DNA from: Rhodoligotrophos defluvii
Lineage (GTDB): Bacteria; Pseudomonadota; Alphaproteobacteria; Rhizobiales; Im1
Reading direction: 5' to 3'
DNA: 64,000 nucleotides
Assembly (NCBI RefSeq): GCF_005281615.1
Contig: NZ_SZZM01000006.1
Location: 1-64,000, forward strand
Every line of letters starts with the position of its first letter. Positions within the stretch are counted from its first letter, which is position 1. The position numbers and the translations under genes were made by a program. Positions 16,247-24,597 of this stretch are shown piece after piece. The notes beneath the pieces were generated by a model that saw nothing but the letters and a program-made list of their open reading frames with translations, had not been told where the DNA came from and did not search any database.

Positions 16247-17638
16247 ATGAAAGAAGATGTGAGCATGATCGCTAAAGAGCGCGAGGCCGGCGGCCGCAGG
16301 CGCAATGGCGGTTCGCGGGCGGCAGCGGAAACGGTTCAGGATCTGCGCACGTTCGCCAAGGAGCGCAATGTACGCTACTTCATGATTTCGTTCACGGACC
16401 TGTTTGGCGGCCAGCGTGCCAAGCTGGTGCCCGCGGCGGCCATTGCCGACATGCAGAAGGACGGCGCCGGCTTTGCGGGTTTCGCCACCTGGCTCGACCT
16501 GACGCCCGCTCACCCCGACATATTGGCGGTGCCCGATGCGGCCTCGGCCATCCAGCTGCCGTGGAAGCCGGACGTGGCCTGGGTTGCGGCCGATGTGATC
16601 ATGGATGGACAGCCGATCGCCCAGGCTCCGCGCGTGGTGCTGAAGCGGGTGATCGCCGAGGCGGCCCAGCAGGGGCTCTACATGAAGTCCGGCGTCGAGC
16701 CCGAGTTCTTCCTGATCACCCCCGACGGCAAGGCCATCTCGGACGAATATGACGTGGCCAGCAAGTCCTGCTACGACCAGCAGGCCTTGATGCGGCGCTA
16801 TGACGTGATCGCCGAGATCTGCGACTGCATGCAGCAGCTGGGCTGGGGGCCCTATCAGAACGACCACGAGGATGCCAACGGCCAGTTCGAGATGAACTGG
16901 GCCTTTGCGGATGCGCTGGTGACCGCCGACCGGCACGCCTTCTTCAAGTTCATGACCCGCTCGCTCGCTGAAAAGCACGGGCTCAGGGCGACGTTCATGC
17001 CTAAGCCGTTCCCGGGCCTCACCGGGTCCGGCTGCCATGTGCACCTTTCGCTGTGGGACAAGGCGGGCAAGAAGAACAACTTCGCCGATGCCAAGGATCC
17101 GCTCGGGCTCTCCGCACAGGGATACAACTTCCTGGGCGGCATCATGAAGCACGCAGCCTCCATGGCGGCCATCACCAACCCCACCGTCAACAGCTACAAG
17201 CGCATCAATGCGCCGCGCACGGTTTCGGGCGCCACCTGGTCGCCGAACTCGATCACCTGGACCGGCAACAACCGCACCCACATGGTGCGCGTGCCGGGGC
17301 CCGGTCGCTTCGAGCTGCGCCTGCCGGACGGCGCCGCCAACCCCTATCTGCTGCAGGCGGCCGTTCTCGCGGCGGGCACGGCGGGCGTCGCGAGCAAGGC
17401 CGATCCGGGCAAGCGCTACGACATCGACATGTATGCGGAAGGCCACAGAGTGAAGAACGCGGCGAAGCTGCCGCTGAACCTTTTGGATGCGTTGCGCGCC
17501 TTCGAGCGGGACAAGGGATTGCGGCAGGCCATGGGCGAGGACTTCTCGCAGGCCTATCTGAAGCTCAAATACCAGGAGTGGAACTCCTACGCCTCGCACT
17601 TCACCGAGTGGGAGCGCTTGCACACTCTGGATATCTGA
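16247..17638 (+). CDS. glnT: Type III glutamine synthetase-like enzyme (GlnT / GmaS family)
   Basis: 463 residues. Glutamine synthetase catalytic-domain motifs are clear: 'KSGVEPEFFLI', 'NDHEDANGQFEMNWAFADAL' (metal ligands), 'FMPKPFPGLTGSGCHVHLSLWD' (ATP/glutamate site) and 'NSYKRINAPRT...NRTHMVRVPGPGRFELRLPDGAANPYL'. Proteins of this group include GlnT and gamma-glutamylmethylamide synthetase, which joins glutamate to methylamine; gamma-glutamylation of ethanolamine is known for relatives. Location after glxBCD and an amine-type permease favours an amine substrate. The polar N-terminal tail is variable, and a second Met nearby could also be the start. Confidence 0.85.
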   Translation: MKEDVSMIAKEREAGGRRRNGGSRAAAETVQDLRTFAKERNVRYFMISFTDLFGGQRAKLVPAAAIADMQKDGAGFAGFATWLDLTPAHPDILAVPDAASAIQLPWKPDVAWVAADVIMDGQPIAQAPRVVLKRVIAEAAQQGLYMKSGVEPEFFLITPDGKAISDEYDVASKSCYDQQALMRRYDVIAEICDCMQQLGWGPYQNDHEDANGQFEMNWAFADALVTADRHAFFKFMTRSLAEKHGLRATFMPKPFPGLTGSGCHVHLSLWDKAGKKNNFADAKDPLGLSAQGYNFLGGIMKHAASMAAITNPTVNSYKRINAPRTVSGATWSPNSITWTGNNRTHMVRVPGPGRFELRLPDGAANPYLLQAAVLAAGTAGVASKADPGKRYDIDMYAEGHRVKNAAKLPLNLLDALRAFERDKGLRQAMGEDFSQAYLKLKYQEWNSYASHFTEWERLHTLDI

Positions 17639-17659
17639 GGGCGGCGTCGATCGTGAACC

Positions 17660-17925
17660 GTCATGCCGGCCTTGAGCCGGCATCCAGGGCCGCACGGCAC
17701 AAGCCTTCCCTCCTGGCCCCTGGACCGCCGGGTCGGCGCCCGGCGGTGACGTAAGTAGCTGATATTGCTCAAGCTCGTCATGCCCTGCCTTGAGCAGGGC
17801 ATTCAGGGCCACAGGGCAAACGCGGATGGCAGGTGCTAGAATAGCCTTCCCCGCTGTGCGGGGAGGGCTAACGGTGGCACGAGTCCTTCCCGTTGCCCCT
17901 GGATCACCGGGTCAAGCTCCGTTGG
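17660..17925. repeat. Two tandem palindromic intergenic repeat units (glnT-ahcY gap)
   Basis: Unit one has hairpins ATGCCGGC-N5-GCCGGCAT (17663-17683) and CCGCCGGG-N6-CCCGGCGG (17725-17746). Unit two has ATGCCCTGC-N5-GCAGGGCAT (17780-17802) and an end matching 'CCCTGGATCACCGGGTCAAG'. Both begin CGTCATGCC and contain CAGGGC/CCTGGA pairs, the pattern of dispersed REP-like elements in alphaproteobacterial genomes. They fill most of the 433-base gap and contain no gene. Confidence 0.7.
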
Positions 17926-17955
17926 CGGCATTTCCAGGGCAAACGTCGACAGAAC

Positions 17956-17977
17956 GATATAAAGATTTCTTTATATC
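17956..17977. promoter_or_regulatory. 22-bp palindromic operator upstream of ahcY
   Basis: GATATAAAGA (17956-17965), TT, TCTTTATATC (17968-17977): two perfect 10-base arms around a two-base centre, about 95 bases before the ahcY start. An AT-only palindrome in GC-rich DNA is a strong operator candidate. Palindromes of this general form control methionine-cycle genes through ArsR-family SahR regulators; assigning SahR is inference. Confidence 0.6.
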
Positions 17978-18071
17978 CCGTATTGCCCTGCCCTCCCCGC
18001 CTTGGTATATGGCTCGCAACAGAGCCGCCCGCGGGTGGCCGACCAGCCATAACGATCCCGAGGACCAGGTC

Positions 18072-19472
18072 ATGAAGGCGTTCACCGACTACATCGTCAA
18101 GGACATCTCGCTTGCCGACTGGGGCCGCAAGGAAATCCAGATGGCCGAGGTGGAGATGCCCGGGCTGATGGCGATCCGCGAGGAATTCGGCGCGCAGAAG
18201 CCGCTCAAGGGCGCGCGCATCGCCGGCAGCCTGCACATGACCATCCAGACCGCGGTGCTGATCGAGACACTGGTGGCGCTGGGCGCCGAAGTCCGGTGGG
18301 TGTCGTGCAATATCTTCTCCACCCAGGACCACGCGGCCGCGGCCGTCGCCGCCGCCGGCATCCCGGTTTTCGCCAAGAAGGGCGAGACCCTGCAGGAATA
18401 CTGGGATTATTCGGACAAGATCTTCGACTGGGCCAATGGCGAAACCGCCAACATGATCTTGGATGATGGGGGTGACGCGACCCTGCTCGTTCTGCTGGGC
18501 TCGAAGGCCGAGACAGACCCATCGGTGATCTCCGATCCCAAGAACGAAGAAGAGGAGTGCCTGTACGCCACGATCCGCCGGCGGCTTGCCAGCCATCCCG
18601 GCTGGTATTCCAAGGTGAAGGCGGCGATCCGCGGCGTCTCCGAGGAGACGACCACCGGCGTCCATCGGCTCTATGAGCTGCAGAAGAAGGGCGAGCTGCC
18701 CTTCCCGGCCATCAATGTCAATGACAGCGTGACCAAGTCGAAGTTCGACAACCGCTATGGCTGCCGTGAATCGCTGGTGGACGGCATCCGCCGCGCCACC
18801 GACGTGATGATGGCGGGCAAGGTCGCGGTGGTGTGCGGCTATGGGGATGTTGGCAAGGGCTCGGCGCAGAGCCTGCGCGGCGCCGGCGCCCGGGTGATCG
18901 TGACCGAGGTCGACCCGATCTGTGCATTGCAGGCGGCCATGGACGGCTATTCCGTCACCACACTGGAAGAGGCCGCGCCGACGGCCGACATCTTCGTGAC
19001 CGCCACCGGCAACAAGGACGTGATCACGCTGGAGCACATGCGGGCGATGAAGGACATGGCCATCGTCTGCAATATCGGCCATTTCGACAACGAGATTCAG
19101 GTCGGCGCGCTGAAGAACTTCAAGTGGACCAATATCAAGCCCCAAGTGGACATGATCGAGTTCCCCGAGGGCAAGCGCATGATCCTTCTCTCCGAGGGCC
19201 GGCTGGTCAATCTCGGCAACGCCACGGGCCATCCAAGCTTCGTCATGTCGGCCTCGTTCACCAACCAGGTCCTGGCGCAGATCGAGCTGTGGACCGACCG
19301 TGGCCGGTACAAGAACGAGGTCTATGTGCTGCCGAAGCACCTGGACGAGAAGGTGGCACGTCTCCACCTCGAGAAGCTCGGCGTGAAACTCACGACGCTT
19401 TCTCCCGAGCAGGCGGCCTATATCGGCGTTAATCAGGCGGGGCCGTTCAAGCCGGATTATTACCGCTACTGA
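18072..19472 (+). CDS. ahcY: Adenosylhomocysteinase
   Basis: 466 residues from the ATG at 18072 ([20 protein letters not shown]). It hydrolyses S-adenosylhomocysteine to homocysteine and adenosine, closing the methyl cycle. Visible signatures include '[25 protein letters not shown]', '[14 protein letters not shown]', the NAD-binding '[23 protein letters not shown]' and the C-terminal '[10 protein letters not shown]' that reaches the neighbouring subunit's NAD. The insert '[22 protein letters not shown]' is the extended form found in proteobacteria. Upstream in-frame codons lie in repeats and the operator, so 18072 is taken. Likely controlled by the palindrome at 17956-17977. Confidence 0.97.
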   Translation: MKAFTDYIVKDISLADWGRKEIQMAEVEMPGLMAIREEFGAQKPLKGARIAGSLHMTIQTAVLIETLVALGAEVRWVSCNIFSTQDHAAAAVAAAGIPVFAKKGETLQEYWDYSDKIFDWANGETANMILDDGGDATLLVLLGSKAETDPSVISDPKNEEEECLYATIRRRLASHPGWYSKVKAAIRGVSEETTTGVHRLYELQKKGELPFPAINVNDSVTKSKFDNRYGCRESLVDGIRRATDVMMAGKVAVVCGYGDVGKGSAQSLRGAGARVIVTEVDPICALQAAMDGYSVTTLEEAAPTADIFVTATGNKDVITLEHMRAMKDMAIVCNIGHFDNEIQVGALKNFKWTNIKPQVDMIEFPEGKRMILLSEGRLVNLGNATGHPSFVMSASFTNQVLAQIELWTDRGRYKNEVYVLPKHLDEKVARLHLEKLGVKLTTLSPEQAAYIGVNQAGPFKPDYYRY

Positions 19473-19519
19473 TGCCATTCCGCATCAGTACGTAAGCTGA
19501 TGAATTCGCGGGGCTTTCC

Positions 19520-19572
19520 GGAGCGGCCAGTATCCTGGCAGGTGCAATCCGGCGGGGTGGCCGCTCCTTTCG
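19520..19572 (+). terminator. Candidate terminator after ahcY
   Basis: GGAGCGGCC (19520-19528) pairs with GGCCGCTCC (19559-19567), followed by TTTCG. The 30-base loop is long, so confidence is moderate. Confidence 0.4.
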
Positions 19573-19724
19573 CTGTTCGCTTGGCTGGTGGGCAATTAAC
19601 CATTTCCCCTGTATAGATTTGCTTGTCGCCGTGCGGAGTGATTCGCCGCATGGCGCGGGGCGGACGTCATCGGGGCACGGCGTCTATTATTTTAAGTTAT
19701 TCGAAGGGGAAAAGCCGAGCTTTG

Positions 19725-22280
19725 ATGTTGGGGGGTGGACCACAAGCCGTGGCCTTGGCACCGGGGCTCAAGCCGGTGGTCGTCCTGCTCGCCGGCCTCA
19801 TCGTCCTGGTTGCCATGCCGCCCCAGCCTGCATTGGCCCATACGGCCTCGGACACGCTCCTTCCGTATATCGTCGGCGTGCTCGGCAGCATCGACCTGAT
19901 CACGCTGGCGGTTGCGCTTGTTGCTCTGACCATTCTGGCATGGGCGCTGTTCGCCACCCGGCGGCTCGAGCGGGCGCTGGACCGGGAGCGGCGCCGGCGC
20001 AGCGAGATCGAGGCACAGCTCAATGAATCAGAGGCGCTGCTCACGGCCGAGCCGCATCTCCTGTTCATCTGGCGCGGGCGCAGCGACGTGGTCGAGCGGG
20101 TCGTCGGCGACATGCGGGGCACCTGCACCTGCCCGGCCGACCGCAATGGGCAAGCCTGGTTTCCGGGCTGGCTTGAGCCGGAGTCGGTGGCAACGCTGGA
20201 GGCGGCGCTGCGCGATCTCAAGCTGCGCGGGACAGCATTCAATATCGGCGTGAAGACATTAGCGGGCGAATTGCTGGAAGCAGACGGCCGGGCAGCCGGG
20301 GGGCTTGCCACCCTCAGGCTGAGGCCATTGGCGGGCGAGCGCCGCGAGGTGACCAAGCTTGCCCACGAGAGCCGCAAGCTTTCCCGGCAGGTGGAGCGGC
20401 TCACCGCCATTCTCGATAATGCGCCGCTGCCGATCTGGCTGCGCGACGCCAACCATCGCATCATCTGGGCCAATCAGGCCTATGTGCACGCCGTCGAGGC
20501 CGAGGGCATCACGGCGGTGGTGCGCGACCACATCGAGCTGGTTCCCCCCGAGCAACCCCAGAGTGACGCGCTGCGGGCACGTGTGCAGCTCATGCCAACG
20601 GTCACGTCGGAGCGGCATCGGCGCCATACGGTCATCAATGGTAACAAGCGGGCGCTCGACATCGTGTCGGTCAGGCTGGCGGAGGGGGAGGCCGGCTTTG
20701 CCCTCGACGTCACCGCCATGGAGGAGCTGGAGAAGGAGCTGCGCCGGCACGTCCGCGCCCACGCGAGCACGCTCGACAAGCTGGCGACCGCCATCGCCAT
20801 TTTCGGGGCGGACCAGCGGCTGCGCTTCAGCAATGCCGCCTTCGCCGAGCTGTGGGGTCTCGATCCGGAATGGCTGGCGCAGGCGCCGAGCGACGGCGAA
20901 GTCCTGGACAAGCTGCGCGCGATGCGGATGCTGCCCGAGCAGGCCAATTACCGGGAATGGCGCGCCCGGCATCTAGAGGTCTACAAGGCGGTCGACACCC
21001 GGGAGGATTGGTGGCACCTGCCCGACGGGCGCACGCTGCGCGTCATCGCCGAACAGCACCCGTTCGGCGGCGTCACCTATCTCTACGAGAACATCACCGA
21101 GCAGATCCGGCTGGAGAGCCAGTACAACGAGCTGATCGGGGTGCAGCGGGAGACCCTGGACAATCTCAAGGAAGCGTTGGCCCTGTTCGGATCCGACGGC
21201 CGGATGAAGCTGTTCAATCCCGCCTATGCGGCGCTGTGGGGACTCGACCACGATTTCCTGGCCAGCGAGCCCCATGTGGACGTGGTGTTCTCGGCGTGCC
21301 GGCAGATCCTGCCGGATGACCTCATGTGGGATGAGATCAAATACGCGATCACATCCATCGACGACGGGCGGCGGCCATTCCAGGGCCGTATCGAGCGGCC
21401 GGACCGGCGGATCTACGACTTTGCCCTGGTGCCGCTACCGGATGGCAACACGCTGCTGACCTATACGGACGTCACCGACAGCACGCGGATCGAGCGGGCC
21501 TTGCGCGAGCGCGCCGAAGCGCTGGAGACCGCCGACCGGCTGAAGACGGACTTTCTCTCCAACGTGTCCTATGAGCTGCGCACGCCTTTGACCAATATCA
21601 TCGGCTTCGCGGACAGCCTGTCGCTGGGGCTGGCGGGCGACCTGTCGCTCAAGCAGCGGGAGTATATCCAGGACATCCTTGCCTCGTCCGCCGATCTCCT
21701 GAGCATCATCGATGCCATTCTCGACCTGACCACCATCGATGCAGGCGCCATGGAGCTGCGCTTCACGGAGATGGACATTGCCGATCTGCTCACCGAGGCG
21801 GCCGGCATGCTGCAGTCGCGGATCGAGAAGCGCAATCTCACCCTGCAGGTGGAGATCCCCGAGGAGGGTGGCACGCTGGTTGCAGACCGCAAGCGCATGT
21901 TGCAGGTGCTGTTCAATCTCCTGTCCAATGCGGTCGGCTTCAGCGAGGATAACAGCACCATTCGCATGGGCGCGCGGAACGAGGGCGACACGGTGGTGCT
22001 GTGGGTGAGCGATCTCGGCAAGGGGATGGATCAGGAATTCCAGAAGGCGGCGTTCGAACGGTTCCGCGCCCGGCCGGGCGTCTCGGGCCATCGTGGGCCT
22101 GGCCTCGGCCTTTCCCTGGTCAAGAGCTTCGTGGAGCTGCATGAGGGACGCGTCACCTTGCGTTCCCGCCTCGGCCAGGGCACCACTGTTGTGTGCCGGC
22201 TGCCGGCGCGCGGCCCGGGCTCGGCGGCCCAGTCCACGCCCGAGGTGCCCGAGCGGCTAAGAAAGGCGCAGGTACGGTGA
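19725..22280 (+). CDS. divL: DivL-like PAS sensor kinase with Tyr in place of the phospho-His
   Basis: 851 residues from the ATG at 19725. Two N-terminal membrane segments (about 17-32 and 45-67) are followed by a coiled linker. Three PAS-like regions lie around residues 225-330, 345-450 and 465-590. The HisKA/HATPase core follows. The H-box reads NVSYELRTPL: the usual His is Tyr616, as in Caulobacter DivL, which works as a pseudo-kinase scaffold that controls CckA. The ATP-binding N and G boxes remain (FNLLSNAVGF, DLGKGM, GPGLGLSLV). Its end overlaps the tsaE-amgK start, a typical alphaproteobacterial neighbour. A longer start upstream is open but unsupported. Confidence 0.82.
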   Translation: MLGGGPQAVALAPGLKPVVVLLAGLIVLVAMPPQPALAHTASDTLLPYIVGVLGSIDLITLAVALVALTILAWALFATRRLERALDRERRRRSEIEAQLNESEALLTAEPHLLFIWRGRSDVVERVVGDMRGTCTCPADRNGQAWFPGWLEPESVATLEAALRDLKLRGTAFNIGVKTLAGELLEADGRAAGGLATLRLRPLAGERREVTKLAHESRKLSRQVERLTAILDNAPLPIWLRDANHRIIWANQAYVHAVEAEGITAVVRDHIELVPPEQPQSDALRARVQLMPTVTSERHRRHTVINGNKRALDIVSVRLAEGEAGFALDVTAMEELEKELRRHVRAHASTLDKLATAIAIFGADQRLRFSNAAFAELWGLDPEWLAQAPSDGEVLDKLRAMRMLPEQANYREWRARHLEVYKAVDTREDWWHLPDGRTLRVIAEQHPFGGVTYLYENITEQIRLESQYNELIGVQRETLDNLKEALALFGSDGRMKLFNPAYAALWGLDHDFLASEPHVDVVFSACRQILPDDLMWDEIKYAITSIDDGRRPFQGRIERPDRRIYDFALVPLPDGNTLLTYTDVTDSTRIERALRERAEALETADRLKTDFLSNVSYELRTPLTNIIGFADSLSLGLAGDLSLKQREYIQDILASSADLLSIIDAILDLTTIDAGAMELRFTEMDIADLLTEAAGMLQSRIEKRNLTLQVEIPEEGGTLVADRKRMLQVLFNLLSNAVGFSEDNSTIRMGARNEGDTVVLWVSDLGKGMDQEFQKAAFERFRARPGVSGHRGPGLGLSLVKSFVELHEGRVTLRSRLGQGTTVVCRLPARGPGSAAQSTPEVPERLRKAQVR

Positions 22281-23827
22281 ACGTTGTCTTGGACCAGATG
22301 AAGCTCGATGACGTGGACGCGATGGCCGCGTTCGGCCGTGAGCTCGCGGCGGTGGTGCAGGCGGGCGACATCATCCTGCTGGGCGGCGATCTGGGCGCAG
22401 GCAAGACCACGCTGGCCCGGGCGATCATCCATGCCCTGGCGCCGCGCAACGGCGCCTTCGAGGTGCCGAGCCCGACCTTCACCCTGGTGCAGGCTTATGA
22501 CACCACCCGCATTCCGGTGATGCACGCCGATCTCTATCGGGTGACCGGCCGCGATGAAGCGGCCGAGCTGGGGCTCGAGGAGACCGGCGCTGCCGGCCTG
22601 CTGCTGGTGGAATGGCCCGAGCGGGCGCGTGAGCTGTTCCACGGCAACGTGCTCGAAATCGAGCTTGAAGAAAGCTTCGCAGGCGAGGGACGGACCGCCA
22701 AGCTGACACCGCATGGCCGCTGGCGTGAGCTGCTGCCACGGGTCGAGGCATTGCGTACCTTCCTGGAACGGAGCGGCTGGTCCGGTTCGGAGCGGCATTT
22801 CCTGCAGGGCGATGCATCCTCGCGGCGCTATGAGCGCCTGCGCTGGGCGGCGAACGGCACGGCCCATCCGCCGGCGGTGCTGATGGATATGCCCCCCAAG
22901 CCCGACGGGCCGCCGGTGCGCGATGGCCTGCCCTATAGCCGCATCGCCCACTTGGCCGAGGATGTCCGGCCGTTCGTCGCCATCGACAAGTTCCTGCGCG
23001 CGCAGGGCCTCAGCGGGCCGGCCATCTATGCCGCCGATATCGAGCACGGCTTCCTCGTGCTGGAAGACTTGGGCGATGCCGTATTCGCCGAGATGGCGCG
23101 GGCCGGCGCCGACATGGCCGAGCCGGTGGCCGAGGCTGTGGAGGTGCTGCTGAAGCTGGCCGAAGTCGAGCCGCCGCATACGCTGCCCATCGCTGATGAA
23201 GCCTGGTACGCGCTGCCCCACTACGACCTCCGGGCGCGCGAAATCGAGGTGGAGCTGCTGCTGGATTGGTACTGGCCGGCGGAGATCGGTTCGCCGGCGC
23301 CGGATGAGGCGCGCCACGGCTTTCTGCAGGAATGGCGCAGGCTATGGCCTCTGGTTGAGGCGGGTCCGGCCGGGCTCATGCTGCGGGATTACCATTCGCC
23401 CAATCTCATGTGGCTGCCGCAGCGGCAGGGGATCGAGCGGGTCGGCATCATCGACTTCCAGGACGCGATGATCGGGCATTTGGCCTATGATCTCGTGTCG
23501 CTGCTGCAGGATGCGCGGGTGGACATGCCACCGGATTTGGAGCCGCGGCTGCTCGACCACTATCTCGCGCGACGGCAGGCGAGCGCGACAGCATTCGACG
23601 TGGAGGGCTTCCGCGCGGCCTATGCGGTGTTCGGGGCGCAGCGGGCGGTGAAAATCCTCGGCATTTTCACCCGTCTGTCAAAGCGCGATAACAAGCACGG
23701 CTATCTCCGCCATATGCCGCGCATGCGCCGGCATCTTGAGCGCAACCTGCGTCATGAAAAGCTCACAGGCTTGCGCCAATGGTTCGCGCAGCATCTGCCC
23801 GGTGCCATGACCGACACTGGGGATTGA
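22277..23827 (+). CDS. Fused TsaE ATPase and AmgK sugar kinase
   Basis: 516 residues from a GTG that overlaps the divL stop. Residues 1-150 are TsaE, the ATPase needed for threonylcarbamoyladenosine in tRNA, with Walker A GGDLGAGKTT and the conserved 'PSPTFTLVQAYD' and 'EWPERA'. Residues about 165-516 are an APH-like kinase of the AmgK type, which phosphorylates N-acetylmuramate or N-acetylglucosamine in cell-wall recycling: 'QGDASSRRYERL', 'LVLEDLGDAVF', catalytic 'LMLRDYHSPNLMWL' and 'IGIIDFQDAMIGH'-like metal motif. MurU is next, so the AmgK-MurU recycling step is complete here. The same fusion is known in related bacteria. Confidence 0.88.
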   Translation: MNVVLDQMKLDDVDAMAAFGRELAAVVQAGDIILLGGDLGAGKTTLARAIIHALAPRNGAFEVPSPTFTLVQAYDTTRIPVMHADLYRVTGRDEAAELGLEETGAAGLLLVEWPERARELFHGNVLEIELEESFAGEGRTAKLTPHGRWRELLPRVEALRTFLERSGWSGSERHFLQGDASSRRYERLRWAANGTAHPPAVLMDMPPKPDGPPVRDGLPYSRIAHLAEDVRPFVAIDKFLRAQGLSGPAIYAADIEHGFLVLEDLGDAVFAEMARAGADMAEPVAEAVEVLLKLAEVEPPHTLPIADEAWYALPHYDLRAREIEVELLLDWYWPAEIGSPAPDEARHGFLQEWRRLWPLVEAGPAGLMLRDYHSPNLMWLPQRQGIERVGIIDFQDAMIGHLAYDLVSLLQDARVDMPPDLEPRLLDHYLARRQASATAFDVEGFRAAYAVFGAQRAVKILGIFTRLSKRDNKHGYLRHMPRMRRHLERNLRHEKLTGLRQWFAQHLPGAMTDTGD

Positions 23828-23846
23828 GGCTAAGGCAATTCACCCC

Positions 23847-24596
23847 ATGACGGCTCTTTTGATGACGGAACACCGCAAAGCGGCGATCAGGGTCGACCAC
23901 GCCATGGTGCTTGCAGCCGGGCTTGGCCAGCGCATGCGTCCCCTGACTGCCACGCGCCCCAAGCCGCTGATCGAAGTGGCCGGTCGCAGCCTGCTCGATT
24001 ATTGCCTGGCCAGGCTAGCGGAGGATGGCGTCAAGACCGTGGTGGTGAATGTCCATTATCTGCCCGAGCAGATCGAGGCTTATCTGAAGGGCCATAAGCA
24101 TCCGCGTATCGTGATCTCCGACGAGCGGGACCGGCTCCTGGATACCGGCGGTGGGGTGTGCAAGGCCTTGCCTCTGCTCGGGATGCAGCCGTTCTTCATT
24201 CTCAATTCCGACAGCCTGTGGATCGAGGGGGCAAAACCAGCGCTTGCCCGCTTGCGCGAAGCATGGCGGGAGGATGAAATGGATTGCCTGATGCTGCTGG
24301 CCAGCACGGTCAACAGCGTCGGTTACGACGGCAATGGGGATTTCACCATGGATGTCACTGGCCGCCTGAGCCGGCGCATGCCGGGCGAGGTCGCCCCCTT
24401 CGCCTATACCGGCCTGTGCATCGCCCATCCGCGGCTGTTCAAGGGCGCGCCGGACGGTGCGTTCTCCATGAACCTGCTGTGGGACCGGGCCATCGAGGCG
24501 GGGCGGCTGTTCGGCCTGCGCCACGACGGCATCTGGCTGCATGTGGGGACGCCCGACGGGGTCACGGCTGCCGAGCGGGCGCTGCAGGAGCTATGA
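23847..24596 (+). CDS. murU: N-acetylmuramate-1-phosphate uridylyltransferase MurU
   Basis: 249 residues with the nucleotidyltransferase signature 'AMVLAAGLGQRMRPLTATRPKPLIEVAGRSLLDY' and 'FFILNSDSLW' (metal-binding Asp). It would convert MurNAc-1-phosphate from AmgK to UDP-MurNAc, bypassing de novo synthesis (the fosfomycin-insensitive route). Position directly after the TsaE-AmgK fusion supports MurU over general sugar nucleotidyltransferases. 'LDTGGGVCKAL' is also conserved in this group. It ends just before addB. Confidence 0.88.
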   Translation: MTALLMTEHRKAAIRVDHAMVLAAGLGQRMRPLTATRPKPLIEVAGRSLLDYCLARLAEDGVKTVVVNVHYLPEQIEAYLKGHKHPRIVISDERDRLLDTGGGVCKALPLLGMQPFFILNSDSLWIEGAKPALARLREAWREDEMDCLMLLASTVNSVGYDGNGDFTMDVTGRLSRRMPGEVAPFAYTGLCIAHPRLFKGAPDGAFSMNLLWDRAIEAGRLFGLRHDGIWLHVGTPDGVTAAERALQEL

Positions 24597-24597
24597 G

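Noticed and set aside
16229..19478. Long frames antisense to glnT and ahcY
   Set aside because: They mirror well-conserved genes on the plus strand and show no family motif or ribosome-binding site.
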